DNA from: UBA935 sp031556725
Lineage (GTDB): Bacteria; Bacillota; Clostridia; Lachnospirales; Lachnospiraceae
NCBI GenBank assembly: GCA_031556725.1
Contig: JAVBSL010000014.1
Span: forward strand, 224,914-288,913
DNA: 64,000 nucleotides
Direction: 5' to 3'
Shown: positions 7,004 to 17,567 of the stretch, in pieces
Layout of the letters: the number at the start of each line of letters is the position of its first letter
Numbering within the stretch: the stretch's first letter is position 1
Translations under genes and position numbers: made by a program
Notes under the pieces: generated by a model
What the model was told of the DNA's origin: nothing
What the model saw: the letters and a program-made list of their open reading frames with translations, nothing else
Databases searched by the model: none

Positions 7004-9619
7004 ATGGAAAAATATAGAGATGCCTCCCTCCCAGTGGAGGAACGGGTAGCAGATTTGCTGGACAGAATGACATTAGCAGAAAAAGTGGCCCAAATGGATA
7101 TGATTCGTGGTGTGGAGCTTGCCACAAAGGTTCACGAAGCACACTTTTGTGCAGTGGACCCGGAATCGGATTTTTATTGGGATAAGGTCGAAAAGAGTTT
7201 TGGAAAAAAAGGGATGGGTTTTATACACGATGTATATTCCGTGCCATCCGTATTAAATAAATTGCAAAAATATATGGTAGAGGAAACCAGGCTTGGTATT
7301 CCCTGCATTTTTACCGGCGAAGCACTTCATGGTCTATCCTATCCGGGGGCCATGGTCTTCCCCATGCCGATTAATCTGGGGGCAACCTTTCATCCGGAAC
7401 TGACCAAAGAGGTTGGTCATGCCATTGCTGCCGAAACCAGAAGCCTGGGTATTCATGAGATTCTGGCGCCTAATCTGGATGTGGCCAGAGAACCCCGCTG
7501 GGGACGGGTGGAAGAGACCTTTGGCGAAGACACCTATCTTTCTTCCCAGATGGCTTATGCCATCGTGACTGGGGAACAAGGGGATGATATCAGCGCCAAG
7601 GATCGTGTGGTAGCGGAGCCCAAACACTATTGTGTTCATGGTATTCCGGAAGCCGGAACCAACTGTTCACCGGCCAGAGTTGGACAACGGGAGGTGGAGA
7701 CGGCTTATCTTCCGGTTTTTGAAGCGGGAGTTAAGAAGGCGGGGGCCTATAATGCCATGGCTTCTTATAACTGTATAGATAGTGAAGCAGTTATTTGCTC
7801 TGAGCATTATCTCCGCGAAGTTTTGAAAAAGCGTTATGGATTGCGAGGCTATGTGCGTGCTGATTTTGGTGCGGTTAATCGTCTGAAACACACTCACCAC
7901 ATGACCTCCAGCAACAAAGAGAGCATCAAAATGGCAGTAGCCGGAGGCTTGGATGTTCAGGGCTTTGATTATCCTAATGAGGAATGGCAGAGCCTGTTAA
8001 TTGAACTGGCAGAGGACGGCGGCCTTTCTATGGATGTGATTAATGAGTCGGTGAGCCGCATTTTGCGGGTTAAATTTGAACTGGGATTATTTGAACGCCC
8101 CTATGCCGATGAGCACCAGTATCAGAATGTGGTACGCTGCCAAAAGCATAAAGACATTTCCTATCAGGCGGCCCGGGAATCGATTGTGATGCTGGAAAAT
8201 AAAAAGCAGGTACTGCCTTTATCCAAGCAGTTATCGTCCATCGCGGTAATCGGACCAAGTTCCGGAAAACAACGAATCGGTAGCTATTCGTCGGTACCCT
8301 ATGGTTATCATGTGAATAGTCTTTATGAAGAAATCAGCAAGATAGTCGGGGCAGATTGTCAGGTTCGTCAGGCCGATGGCTGTGGAATTACCGAGCAGGA
8401 TGTGGATTTGATACCGAAGAACTGGTATGTAGATGGTATTAAATTGAAATATTTTAACAATAAAGACTTTTCTGGGATACCGGTAGGAGAAGATCGGGCC
8501 GAATGGATTAAATTCAACTGGATTTTGGCCAAACCCCATCGTGACCTTGAGTTTAATGGGTATACCGTCAGGATGACTGCCAAGCTTAAGGTGAATACCT
8601 ATGATTTTACCGGTACGAACCACTTCCGTGGTAAATTGGTATTTACTACCGGTGACAGTGTGCGGGTATTTGTGGATGGTAATTGTCTGATTGACAGCTG
8701 GGGTGATAACAAGATGAAACTGCCCTCCTGCACTTTTGATTTTGTCAACGAAGAAGAACATGAACTACAGATAGAATACTATTGTGATGTGAACGGGCAT
8801 GATCTGACCTTCTGTGTAGATCACCACGAAGATGACTTTACCGAGGCCTTGGAAGCGGCTAAAGCCAGTGAAGCAGTGGTACTGGTATGCGGTGACAATA
8901 CCATTACCAGCGGTGAGGGCATGGATCGCAGTGAATTAAAATTATATGGACCGCAGCGGGAGCTGATTGAAGAAGTCAGTAAATTAGGAAAACCTACGGT
9001 ATTGGTGTTAGAAAATGGCAAGCCGGTGGATCTGACCCGCGAAAAAGAAACCATGGATGCCATTTTGGTGGCCTGGTTCGGCGGTGAATTTGGGGCTAAA
9101 GCAATTACTGATGTCTTATTCGGAGAGGTTTCTCCTTCGGGAAAATTGCCTATTAGTTTTCCCAAAGGGGTTGGATATCTGCCTTGCTACTATACGATGA
9201 TGCCGGGGGGCAGCCCCAACTATCTGGAAGGGGAAAAAAGAGAGCTTTATCCTTTTGGCTATGGCCTCAGTTATACAAACTTCCGTTATGAGAATCTGCA
9301 AATCAAAAAGCAGGGAACCTATGATTATCAAGTTACCGTGGAAGTTACCAATACCGGCGATATGGGGGCTGATGAGGTAGTGCAGCTGTATGTGGGTGAT
9401 GTGTGTTCTTCGATTGTAACACCAGAGTTAGTTTTAAAAGGATTTGAGCGAATCCATCTGGAAGCGGGTGAGCAAAAGACGGCAGTATTTCAATTGGATT
9501 TTGACAGCTTTAAATTGTTAGATAAAAAATTTGTCTGGGTGGTCGAACCGGGAGAGTTCCGTATATGTGTAGGGGCCAGCTTCCGTGACATCCGGTTGGA
9601 AAAAATGATTACGGTGTAA
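7004..9619 (+). CDS. Beta-glycosidase, glycoside hydrolase family 3 with inserted PA14 domain
   Basis: An 871-residue GH3 enzyme without a signal peptide. The N-terminal barrel shows EPRWGRVEETFGEDTYL. The nucleophile Asp287 is in YVRADFGAV, where most relatives have SDW, so this is a divergent active-site context. The second alpha/beta domain is split by a roughly 140-residue segment (about 470-610: IKLKYFNN..., VFVDGNCLID...) with the look of a PA14 carbohydrate-binding domain, as in Kluyveromyces-type beta-glucosidases. A C-terminal fibronectin-III-like domain (TNTGDMGADEVVQLYVGD) completes the standard architecture. It lies 29 bases after the mannosidase. Beta-glucosidase or beta-xylosidase activity is equally possible. 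Confidence 0.9.
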   Translation: MEKYRDASLPVEERVADLLDRMTLAEKVAQMDMIRGVELATKVHEAHFCAVDPESDFYWDKVEKSFGKKGMGFIHDVYSVPSVLNKLQKYMVEETRLGIPCIFTGEALHGLSYPGAMVFPMPINLGATFHPELTKEVGHAIAAETRSLGIHEILAPNLDVAREPRWGRVEETFGEDTYLSSQMAYAIVTGEQGDDISAKDRVVAEPKHYCVHGIPEAGTNCSPARVGQREVETAYLPVFEAGVKKAGAYNAMASYNCIDSEAVICSEHYLREVLKKRYGLRGYVRADFGAVNRLKHTHHMTSSNKESIKMAVAGGLDVQGFDYPNEEWQSLLIELAEDGGLSMDVINESVSRILRVKFELGLFERPYADEHQYQNVVRCQKHKDISYQAARESIVMLENKKQVLPLSKQLSSIAVIGPSSGKQRIGSYSSVPYGYHVNSLYEEISKIVGADCQVRQADGCGITEQDVDLIPKNWYVDGIKLKYFNNKDFSGIPVGEDRAEWIKFNWILAKPHRDLEFNGYTVRMTAKLKVNTYDFTGTNHFRGKLVFTTGDSVRVFVDGNCLIDSWGDNKMKLPSCTFDFVNEEEHELQIEYYCDVNGHDLTFCVDHHEDDFTEALEAAKASEAVVLVCGDNTITSGEGMDRSELKLYGPQRELIEEVSKLGKPTVLVLENGKPVDLTREKETMDAILVAWFGGEFGAKAITDVLFGEVSPSGKLPISFPKGVGYLPCYYTMMPGGSPNYLEGEKRELYPFGYGLSYTNFRYENLQIKKQGTYDYQVTVEVTNTGDMGADEVVQLYVGDVCSSIVTPELVLKGFERIHLEAGEQKTAVFQLDFDSFKLLDKKFVWVVEPGEFRICVGASFRDIRLEKMITV

Positions 9620-9653
9620 AGTAAAGGGTAGCTATAAAGAAAGGTGGATGGTA

Positions 9654-11777
9654 ATGGATAAGAGACAGTGGAAAGAATACCGGGAACAGGCGAAGAAATT
9701 ACGGATGCAAATGACACTGGAAGAAAAGACGTCACAGCTTTCTTATCGGTCACCGGCTGTGGCCCGTTTAGGGATTCCTGCTTATAATTGGTGGAATGAA
9801 GCCCTCCATGGCGTGGCCAGGGCCGGTACCTCCACCAGCTTTCCTCAGATGATCGGGATGGCCGCTTCCTTTGATGAGGATTTGATCGAAAAGATGGCCG
9901 ATGTGATTGCTACCGAGGGTCGGGCAAAATATGAGGAAAGCATACGCAATCAGGATCGGGATATTTATAAAGGGCTGACTTTTTGGTGCCCCAATGTCAA
10001 TATTTTTCGTGATCCCCGCTGGGGGAGAGGGCATGAAACCTTTGGTGAAGATCCTTATTTAACTTCCCGACTGGGGATTGCCTATGTGAAAGGATTACAA
10101 GGAGACAGCAAGCACCTGAAGAGTGCGGCCTGTGTGAAACATTTCGCAGTACATAGCGGACCGGAAGCAGGCCGGCACGAATTTGATGCCAAGGTATCCT
10201 TGAAAGATTTATACGAAACCTACCTTCCTGCCTTTGAGGCTTGTGTGAAAGAAGGTCAAGCGGTTGGGGTGATGGGAGCTTATAATCGGGTAAACGGTGA
10301 AGTGAGCTGTGGAAGCACTACCTTGTTAGAAGAAATTTTGCGTAAGAAGTGGGGTTTTGATGGATATGTGGTTTCTGACTGTGGGGCAATTGCAGATTTT
10401 CATATGCACCATGGTGTAACGAATACAGCGGAGGAATCGGCGGCCATGGCATTAAAAGCCGGCTGTGATTTGAATTGTGGAAATATCTACCTATATGTGG
10501 AAAAAGCAGTTCGTGATGGCTTGGCGAAAGAGGAAGATGTGGACGTGGCCGTGGATAATCTGCTGACCATTCGGATGGCTCTGGGAATGTTTGAACCAAA
10601 TGAATATGAGAATATCCCCTTCGAAGTGGTGGAATGTCAGGAACATATAGAACTGGCAGAGGAAGCTGCGGTACGGAGTATGGTGTTGCTGAAAAATGAC
10701 GGCATACTGCCATTGGAAAAAGACAAGATTAAGTCCATTGCGGTAATCGGACCTAATGCCAATAGCCGTGATGCCTTAAAGGCCAATTATTTCGGAACCT
10801 CTTCCCGATATACTACTGTGCTGGAGGGAATTCAACAGGAAGTGGGAGAAGAAATCCGGGTCTATTATGCCCAGGGTGCTCACCTATATAGAGACCAGAC
10901 GGAAGCCGGTGCGCTTATGGGTGACCGCTTGCAGGAGGCTTTGAGCACCCTTAGAAGAAGTGATGTGGTGATTCTTTGCTTGGGATTGGATGCCAATATT
11001 GAAGGGGAAGAAGGAGATGCCAATAATGAATATGCCGCCGGTGATAAACGCAGTCTGGAATTGCCGGCAAGTCAGAAAAGACTTCTTCATCAAGTACTGG
11101 AAGAAGGAAATAGATTAAACAAACCGGTGATTCTTTGCATGATGGCAGGCAGCGCTATGGATTTACGAGAAGCGGACGAAAAAGCATCTGCCATTCTTCA
11201 ATTATGGTATCCGGGCGCAAGAGGCGGAAAGGCGGCAGCCGATATTTTGTTTGGAAAGAAAGCTCCTTCCGGAAAACTTCCGGTGACCTTTTACCGTTCC
11301 ACCGAGGAACTTCCGCCATTTGAAGAATATGCAATGAGGAATCGCACCTATCGTTATTTTACAGGTGAGGTACAATATCCCTTCGGATTTGGCCTTACCT
11401 ATGGTGAAGCAGTACTGAAAGAAGCAAGTGCAAAGAATACTGAAGCGGTTGAGATGACAATAAAGGCGTTGATTGAAAACACCGGAAAGACTCCCGTCAG
11501 AGAGATACTGCAGGTGTATGCAAAGAATCTGACTTCGAACCATGCACCCCTCCATCCGGTTTTGTGCGGTATGTGCTCTTTTACATTAGAACCCGGAGAA
11601 CAGCGGGAAATCGAACTGAATGTTCCGGTGGAAAGGCTGAAAGTTGTGGACGAAGAAGGAATCAGTCGTTTTGACGGTGAGGAATATGAAATAAGTATCG
11701 GATTTGGACAGCCGGATCGTCGTACCGAGGTGTTGACCGGACAAAAAGCAATAACAATCCCCATGCAGATAAAGTAA
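9654..11777 (+). CDS. GH3 beta-xylosidase / alpha-arabinofuranosidase-like enzyme
   Basis: A 707-residue GH3 protein without a signal peptide or PA14 insert. NWWNEALHGVAR near the N-terminus and the nucleophile motif VVSDCGAI (Asp242) are hallmarks of the beta-xylosidase/arabinofuranosidase branch. The C-terminal FnIII-like domain is present. I prefer ATG 9654 over ATG 9648 because AAAGGTGG (9640-9647) is six bases from the former and touches the latter. It follows the PA14-bearing GH3 gene by 34 bases. The pair probably divides beta-linked glucose and xylose removal from the imported oligosaccharide; exact specificity cannot be settled by reading. Confidence 0.9.
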   Translation: MDKRQWKEYREQAKKLRMQMTLEEKTSQLSYRSPAVARLGIPAYNWWNEALHGVARAGTSTSFPQMIGMAASFDEDLIEKMADVIATEGRAKYEESIRNQDRDIYKGLTFWCPNVNIFRDPRWGRGHETFGEDPYLTSRLGIAYVKGLQGDSKHLKSAACVKHFAVHSGPEAGRHEFDAKVSLKDLYETYLPAFEACVKEGQAVGVMGAYNRVNGEVSCGSTTLLEEILRKKWGFDGYVVSDCGAIADFHMHHGVTNTAEESAAMALKAGCDLNCGNIYLYVEKAVRDGLAKEEDVDVAVDNLLTIRMALGMFEPNEYENIPFEVVECQEHIELAEEAAVRSMVLLKNDGILPLEKDKIKSIAVIGPNANSRDALKANYFGTSSRYTTVLEGIQQEVGEEIRVYYAQGAHLYRDQTEAGALMGDRLQEALSTLRRSDVVILCLGLDANIEGEEGDANNEYAAGDKRSLELPASQKRLLHQVLEEGNRLNKPVILCMMAGSAMDLREADEKASAILQLWYPGARGGKAAADILFGKKAPSGKLPVTFYRSTEELPPFEEYAMRNRTYRYFTGEVQYPFGFGLTYGEAVLKEASAKNTEAVEMTIKALIENTGKTPVREILQVYAKNLTSNHAPLHPVLCGMCSFTLEPGEQREIELNVPVERLKVVDEEGISRFDGEEYEISIGFGQPDRRTEVLTGQKAITIPMQIK

Positions 11778-11804
11778 TAAAGTTAGATAGACAGGAGATT
11801 GAAG

Positions 11805-14063
11805 ATGAAAGAATTATGGTATCAGAAACCGGCGGTCTATTGGGAAGAGGCTCTGCCGGTGGGAAATGGCCGACTGGGTGGTATGGTTTATGGCAATTGG
11901 AAACGGGAAGTAATACAATTAAATGAAGAAACCATATGGAGCGGTAAACCCATTGACCGCCATAATCCAGATGCCCTTACCCATTTGGATGAGATTCGCA
12001 AATTGGTATTTGCGGGAAATATAAAGGAAGCGGAACAGTTGGCTGATTATGCATTAACGGGGCTTCCGGAATCTATGCGTGCCTATCAGACCTTTGGTGA
12101 ACTTTTGATTGAACATGATTATCCGGAAGGGGTGGCAGATCCAGAGTCCTATCGTAGATCACTTAATTTGGATCAGGCGGTGGTGACATCCAAATGGACA
12201 CTTGGCGGAACTTCTTACCAGCAGGAGGTATTTGCTTCCGTACCGGACGATGTACTGTCAGTGCGGCTACAGGCTGAAGGAACAGATAAGCTGAACTTTT
12301 CCTGTCGATTGGAGCGGGGGAAACTGTATGACCGGATTTATGCGGTGGATCAGAACACGATTGTACTGGAAGGAAACAGCGGCGGTTTGCTTTTTGCCGG
12401 TGCACTTTCCTGCATAACCTGCGACGGCGAGGTGGAAACCATCGGAGAATATCTGCTGGTTCGCAATGCTTCTGAGGTGGTATTGCTTTTTTCGGCGGCA
12501 ACAGATTTCCGCGTCGAGAATCCCGCTGAAACAGCACTTTCTCTAGTGAGAAAACATAATGGCGAGCAGTGGGAAACTCTTTTTAAGAGGCATCTTGCGG
12601 ATTATGAGCAATTATATGGGAAGTTGGAACTGGAATTTGGAGCATCAGGCGCAGATGACAGGGTGCCCACAGATGAAAGAATCCGCCGGTTTGCCGAAAC
12701 CGGAACAGACATAGATCTGGTATCTTTGTATTTTCAATTTGGACGTTATCTGATGATTTCCGGAAGCCGAAGGGGTGGCCTGCCGCTGACCTTGCAGGGA
12801 ATCTGGAATGAGGATTTCACACCGCCATGGGAATCCAAGTACACCATTAATATTAATTTGGAAATGAATTACTGGCCGGCTGAAATCTGTGGATTGGAAG
12901 AATGCACGGAACCGTTTTTTGCACTGTTAAAGCGAATGTTTGAAAATGGTAAGGTAACAGCGGCCAAAATGTATGGATGCCGAGGCTTTATGGCCCATCA
13001 CAATACCGACATTTATGCCGATACAGCGCCTCAGGACCGCTATATTCCAGCTACTTACTGGGTGCTGGGCGGAGCCTGGATGTCTCTGCATATCTGGGAG
13101 CATTATCAATTTACCAAGGATCTTGATTTTTTGGCGGAGCATTATGAAATCCTTCAGCAGGCAGTACAATTTTTTGAAGACTTTCTGGTAGAAGATTTAA
13201 ATGGATATCTGGTTACCTGTCCATCGGTATCACCGGAGAATACTTATATTCTGAAAAATGGCAACCAAGGCCGGATGTGCGATGCGCCCACTATGGATAA
13301 TCAAATTCTTTGGCAGTTATTTGATAGTTTCATAAGTGCAGCCAAGGAACTTGAAAAAGAGGATTCCCTTGTTGCAGTAGCAGAACAGATGAAGAAGCGG
13401 ATTCCGGGGCCGCAGATCGGCTCGGAAGGGCTGCTGTTGGAATGGAAGGAAGAATATGAAGAAACCGAGCCGGGGCATCGCCACATTTCACATTTGTATG
13501 GATTGTTTCCGGGTTCCCAGATAACCCCGGAGGATACCCCAAAGCTAGCAGAGGCAGCACGAAATACATTAGATAAAAGACTAAAATACGGCGGCGGACA
13601 GACCGGGTGGAGCAGGGCTTGGATTATTCTTCTTTGGAATCGATTTAAGGAAGGAGAATTGGCTTATGAGAATTTGAAAAAGCTGATTAGCCATTCAACT
13701 TTTTCTAATATGATGGATTTTCATCCCATGGGTGAATATAAGCGAGGAAATATTTTCCAGATTGACGGCAATCTTGGGGGCATCACCGGAATTGCGGAGA
13801 TGCTAGTACAGAGTCATAACGGCAGAATAGATATTTTACCGGCCTTGCCTAAAGCACTTGGAAACGGCAGAGTAAAAGGACTTCGGGTTCGTGGCAACGC
13901 TTCTGTAGAGATGGAATGGCAGAAAGGCAAGTTAAAGCAGTTGTTACTATTGCCGGAAAGTGATTTGGAATGCAAGCTTTGCTATTGTGGAAAAGCAGTT
14001 GTCATCGCTTTGACAAAAAATAAAAGATGTTTGTTTGATGGTGAACTTAATATGATTCAATGA
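11805..14063 (+). CDS. Alpha-L-fucosidase-like enzyme, glycoside hydrolase family 95
   Basis: A 752-residue GH95 inverting glycosidase, cytoplasmic, acting on alpha-1,2-linked L-fucose or the stereochemically similar L-galactose. The start has the family signature ALPVGNGRLGGMVYG. Catalytic residues can be placed: Asn349 and Asn351 in TININLEMNYWPAE activate water, Glu478 in CPSVSPENTY is the acid, and Asp654 in QIDGNLGG is nearby. ATG 11805 is chosen because AGGAG is seven bases upstream; an in-frame TTG at 11799 is too close. It is the last enzyme of the GntR-controlled operon. Fucose occurs on xyloglucan side chains and on host glycans, so either source fits. Confidence 0.92.
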   Translation: MKELWYQKPAVYWEEALPVGNGRLGGMVYGNWKREVIQLNEETIWSGKPIDRHNPDALTHLDEIRKLVFAGNIKEAEQLADYALTGLPESMRAYQTFGELLIEHDYPEGVADPESYRRSLNLDQAVVTSKWTLGGTSYQQEVFASVPDDVLSVRLQAEGTDKLNFSCRLERGKLYDRIYAVDQNTIVLEGNSGGLLFAGALSCITCDGEVETIGEYLLVRNASEVVLLFSAATDFRVENPAETALSLVRKHNGEQWETLFKRHLADYEQLYGKLELEFGASGADDRVPTDERIRRFAETGTDIDLVSLYFQFGRYLMISGSRRGGLPLTLQGIWNEDFTPPWESKYTININLEMNYWPAEICGLEECTEPFFALLKRMFENGKVTAAKMYGCRGFMAHHNTDIYADTAPQDRYIPATYWVLGGAWMSLHIWEHYQFTKDLDFLAEHYEILQQAVQFFEDFLVEDLNGYLVTCPSVSPENTYILKNGNQGRMCDAPTMDNQILWQLFDSFISAAKELEKEDSLVAVAEQMKKRIPGPQIGSEGLLLEWKEEYEETEPGHRHISHLYGLFPGSQITPEDTPKLAEAARNTLDKRLKYGGGQTGWSRAWIILLWNRFKEGELAYENLKKLISHSTFSNMMDFHPMGEYKRGNIFQIDGNLGGITGIAEMLVQSHNGRIDILPALPKALGNGRVKGLRVRGNASVEMEWQKGKLKQLLLLPESDLECKLCYCGKAVVIALTKNKRCLFDGELNMIQ

Positions 14064-14166
14064 TAATCCGGTACCATCTTTATTTTTAATAATACATATG
14101 TTAAAATTATAATAATTATATTCTAAAAATTGAGATTTACCAAAGGCGATAACAAAAGGTATTAGG

Positions 14167-15969
14167 ATGGGTATTCGAAAATGGGCAAAAAAATACTGGT
14201 ACCGCTGGCTTGGCTGGTTAGATAACCATAACTTTAAAACCAAGCTTATTTTCATGTACATTTTTTGCGTTTTAATTCCGGTTTTGCTGACGAACACGCT
14301 GATTATCAAAAGTGCTATGGATTCTGACCGGGCGAAGCGGGAAAGACAGCTGGATGCAATGGCCGAATCAATTATCTACAGTATGAATTCCACCATGGAA
14401 AAAGCAGTAACGGCCATGAGGGATATTTACACCAACAGAGAGATCACCAAATTTTTGGAAACCGACTACGGCAGCCCGTTGGCTTATTACAGTGCTTATG
14501 GCGATCTGTCACCAAAATCCCTGATGCATACTAAACTGGGGCAGAATATTGCCAATATTACCGCTTATGCGGATAATGAAACCCTTGTCAATGGCGGTGA
14601 ATTTTTTCGTTTGGAGGCAGTGGCAGCGGAAGAATGGTATCAGGATTATGTGGCAAGCAACAAGGATTTGCTGCTTTATTCTTACTTTGATGATAAGAAA
14701 ATGGATGCTTTCGGATATGACAGCAAACGAACCATTTCAGTTATCCGTAAACTGAATTTTTATGGCAATAAAAACTGTCAAAAACTAATTAAGCTGGATA
14801 TTGACTATATAACAATTGCAAGGGACATTATCAGTGCCAATTATGATGCATATGTCTATATCTGTGCAGGTGACAAGATTCTTTTTGATAATCAGGGAAA
14901 CCCCAATCGGGGCAAGGAATATGAGCTTCTAACCGATGACATCAAAAAGAACGCAAATGTGAAAAGGATCCTTACGTTGTATGGCAGTGACTGGGATATA
15001 TATATTGTCAGTCGTGATGCAGGAGTGCTTCGTTATCTTTTGGACAGTACCGGAGTTCTGATTGCCCTCATATTGGTCAATATGCTGCTTCCGCTGTTGG
15101 TAATGTTTAGTGTAAACCGTTCCATGTCCAAGCGTATTCTGGTATTGGGGGAGCACCTTCATATGGTCAAGGATGAAGAGTTTATGGAAATAAAACCGGT
15201 GGAAGGAAAAGACGAAATCGGTATCCTGATCGGCAATTATAATTTGATGGTTTCCAAGATTAAGGAATTGATCGAGGTAGTCTATAAAGATAAGCTGGAG
15301 CGGCAGGAGCTAAGTCTTTCCAAACAGCAGGCGGAGCTGCTGGCCCTTCACAGCCAGATTAATCCTCATTTTATGTTCAATGCTTTAGAAAGCATCCGGA
15401 TGCGGAGCTTTTTAAAAGAGGAAGAGGAAACGGCGGATATTATCGGCAAGCTGGCGATCTTAATGCGGAAATCCACAGATTGGGGAGCGGATTATATTAC
15501 CATCAGCGATGAAATGCAATTTGCTGAGGCTTATTTGCAACTGCAGAAATATCGGTTTGGCGATAAATTATCTTATCGGATTCAAGTGGAAGAGGAATTG
15601 CATGAGGTCAGGATTCCAAAGCTTACGATTGTTACCTTTGTGGAAAATTCCTGTGTTCACGGTATTGAAGGAATGTGCCGGCCGGGATGGGTTTTTGTGA
15701 ATGTGAACCGAAACGGTGATGATCTGGTAATTGAAATAGAAGATACCGGTACCGGTATGAGTGATGATTTTGTGGGCAGCCTGCTTTATAAGATGCAGAA
15801 TGCGGATATCGAAATGCTGGAAACAGGTAAGTCCGTTGGTATTGTCAACGCCTGTATCCGACTGCAGCATTATAGCGGCGGACAGGTGCGGTATGAGATA
15901 GAGAGTGAAGAGAATGTAGGAACCACCATTACCATTCGTATGAAATTACCGGGGCAGAGGGAGGAATAG
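14167..15969 (+). CDS. Sensor histidine kinase, YesM family
   Basis: A 600-residue membrane kinase. Membrane segments near residues 28-48 and 298-318 flank a large extracellular sensor domain. A HAMP linker follows, then the His_kinase domain with phospho-acceptor His401 in SQINPHFMFN, and a GHKL ATPase with VENSCVHGIEG and the G box DTGTGMSDDF. It is two bases upstream of its YesN-type regulator. Such pairs beside CUT1 importers usually sense an extracellular sugar or its binding protein and switch on the transporter operon, here probably 17707-22445. The 103-bp gap before it is AT-rich, with no convincing promoter or terminator. Confidence 0.93.
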   Translation: MGIRKWAKKYWYRWLGWLDNHNFKTKLIFMYIFCVLIPVLLTNTLIIKSAMDSDRAKRERQLDAMAESIIYSMNSTMEKAVTAMRDIYTNREITKFLETDYGSPLAYYSAYGDLSPKSLMHTKLGQNIANITAYADNETLVNGGEFFRLEAVAAEEWYQDYVASNKDLLLYSYFDDKKMDAFGYDSKRTISVIRKLNFYGNKNCQKLIKLDIDYITIARDIISANYDAYVYICAGDKILFDNQGNPNRGKEYELLTDDIKKNANVKRILTLYGSDWDIYIVSRDAGVLRYLLDSTGVLIALILVNMLLPLLVMFSVNRSMSKRILVLGEHLHMVKDEEFMEIKPVEGKDEIGILIGNYNLMVSKIKELIEVVYKDKLERQELSLSKQQAELLALHSQINPHFMFNALESIRMRSFLKEEEETADIIGKLAILMRKSTDWGADYITISDEMQFAEAYLQLQKYRFGDKLSYRIQVEEELHEVRIPKLTIVTFVENSCVHGIEGMCRPGWVFVNVNRNGDDLVIEIEDTGTGMSDDFVGSLLYKMQNADIEMLETGKSVGIVNACIRLQHYSGGQVRYEIESEENVGTTITIRMKLPGQREE

Positions 15970-15971
15970 AG

Positions 15972-17567
15972 ATGCTAAGAGTATTGCTTGTGGATGATGA
16001 GCCATATATCCGACAGGGATTGAGAGTGATGGTAGACTGGCGGGAAGAGGGATTTGAAATTGCCGGGGAAGCCTCTAACGGTCAGGAGGCGGTTGCTTAT
16101 TTAAAGGAAAATGAAGTGGACTTAATCATTGCTGATATTAAAATGCCGGGAATGGGCGGTATGGAATTGATGGAACATATTTATGAAAATGATATTTCCC
16201 ATGCACATTTTGTTATCCTAAGCGGCTTTTATGAATTCAGATATGCCCAGACAGCGATCCGGTACCGCTGTACAGATTATATCTTAAAACCGATTCAGAA
16301 GGAAGATTTGCTGGGGCTTTTGAAAAAGGTTGCCGGTGATTGTGATTTAAAACAAAAGAGTGAGGTTATCAATCGGGAAAAAGAAAGAGCCTTATTTGAC
16401 CAGCATATGCAGTCCCTGATCTGGGGGAAGTTTGACCGGCTTAATGTACAGTATATCATTGGTCATATCAGACTTTCCGGTCAGATCAGATACATCAATA
16501 TGGAACCGGACCTTCGGGAAAATCCGGAGCTTTCCGAGGCTGGGAAACGAAATATCCAGCGGGAACTGTATCAAAGATGTCTAAAGCTTCTGGGATCGGA
16601 AGAGCAGCATGTTATTTTCGATGTGACCAAACACGAAAGCTGTTATGATGTGGGTCTGCTTTATTGCGATTACCTGGCAGATGAAAAAGGCATGAACGAC
16701 AAAGAGTATTTGAAGTGGTTTGCGGATAGAATCCGTGAGGAGGTAAATTATCCGATTCTGGTACATGTGGGAAATAGCGTGAATCACATTGAAGCCATAT
16801 CCGAGTCCTACCGAACCGCCAATGTGGCCAAATCCTTTCAGGTATTCCGCAATGATAAAGATATTACCTTCTATGAAAAAGAATTGGAGCAGAATAAAGA
16901 CTTCTTTCTGGAAAAGCAAAAAATGGATTCGCTGGTACGTACCATTGAAGCCAATGAGAGAGCGCAGATTACCGCGGCAGTGGATATTTTGTACGAGGAA
17001 ATCAATTCAAAACAAATGGATGTTAATCTGATCCAGATGCAGATTAATTATTTCCTGTATCAGTTGATTCATCTGGCCATGGAACAGGATGATAACGTTA
17101 ACCAGGAGGAAATTTTAAAGTATATCAGCAGTGCCGCCTTTTATTCGGATGGTATACGGGGAAGCAGCGAACAGTTTAAAACCTTTGCCCTGGAGTATGC
17201 TGATTATCTGGTTCAGCTTAGACAGAACGCTTCCCGTGGGGTGCTGCAGGATATTGAACGGGAGATTGCGGAAAACTATCAGGAAAACCTGAGCCTGAAA
17301 ACCTTAAGCGAAAAGTATTTTATCAACAGTGCCTATCTCGGCCAGATTTTTAAAAAGCAGTTTGGCCAGGGGTTCAAAGAATATCTGAATTCCTATCGCC
17401 TGGAAAGGGCGGCGGAGCTTTTACTTAGAACCGATGAGAAGGTATATGCCATTGCGGAAAGTGTTGGGTACCATAATCTGGACTACTTTATTAACAAATT
17501 TGTTGCTCAGAAAGGATGCACCCCAACGAAATACAGAAAGCAAGCAACAACAGCCGATACTGAATAA
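15972..17567 (+). CDS. Response regulator with AraC-type DNA-binding domain, YesN family
   Basis: A 531-residue regulator. It has a receiver domain (residues 1-120) with the acidic pair Asp8/Asp9, phospho-acceptor Asp55 in IIADIKMPG and Lys105. A long central region (about 130-410) is typical of YesN. Two AraC helix-turn-helix motifs lie at the C-terminus (SLKTLSEKYFINSAYLGQIFKK and the second, ending NKFVAQKGCTPTKYRK). GAGGAAT precedes the ATG. It is translationally linked to the YesM kinase. The terminator-like hairpin at its stop codon separates it from the operon it probably activates. Confidence 0.93.
   Translation: MLRVLLVDDEPYIRQGLRVMVDWREEGFEIAGEASNGQEAVAYLKENEVDLIIADIKMPGMGGMELMEHIYENDISHAHFVILSGFYEFRYAQTAIRYRCTDYILKPIQKEDLLGLLKKVAGDCDLKQKSEVINREKERALFDQHMQSLIWGKFDRLNVQYIIGHIRLSGQIRYINMEPDLRENPELSEAGKRNIQRELYQRCLKLLGSEEQHVIFDVTKHESCYDVGLLYCDYLADEKGMNDKEYLKWFADRIREEVNYPILVHVGNSVNHIEAISESYRTANVAKSFQVFRNDKDITFYEKELEQNKDFFLEKQKMDSLVRTIEANERAQITAAVDILYEEINSKQMDVNLIQMQINYFLYQLIHLAMEQDDNVNQEEILKYISSAAFYSDGIRGSSEQFKTFALEYADYLVQLRQNASRGVLQDIEREIAENYQENLSLKTLSEKYFINSAYLGQIFKKQFGQGFKEYLNSYRLERAAELLLRTDEKVYAIAESVGYHNLDYFINKFVAQKGCTPTKYRKQATTADTE

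Noticed and set aside
5052..13569. Minus-strand open frames opposite the glycosidase genes
   Set aside because: Antisense shadows of long, well-supported coding regions.
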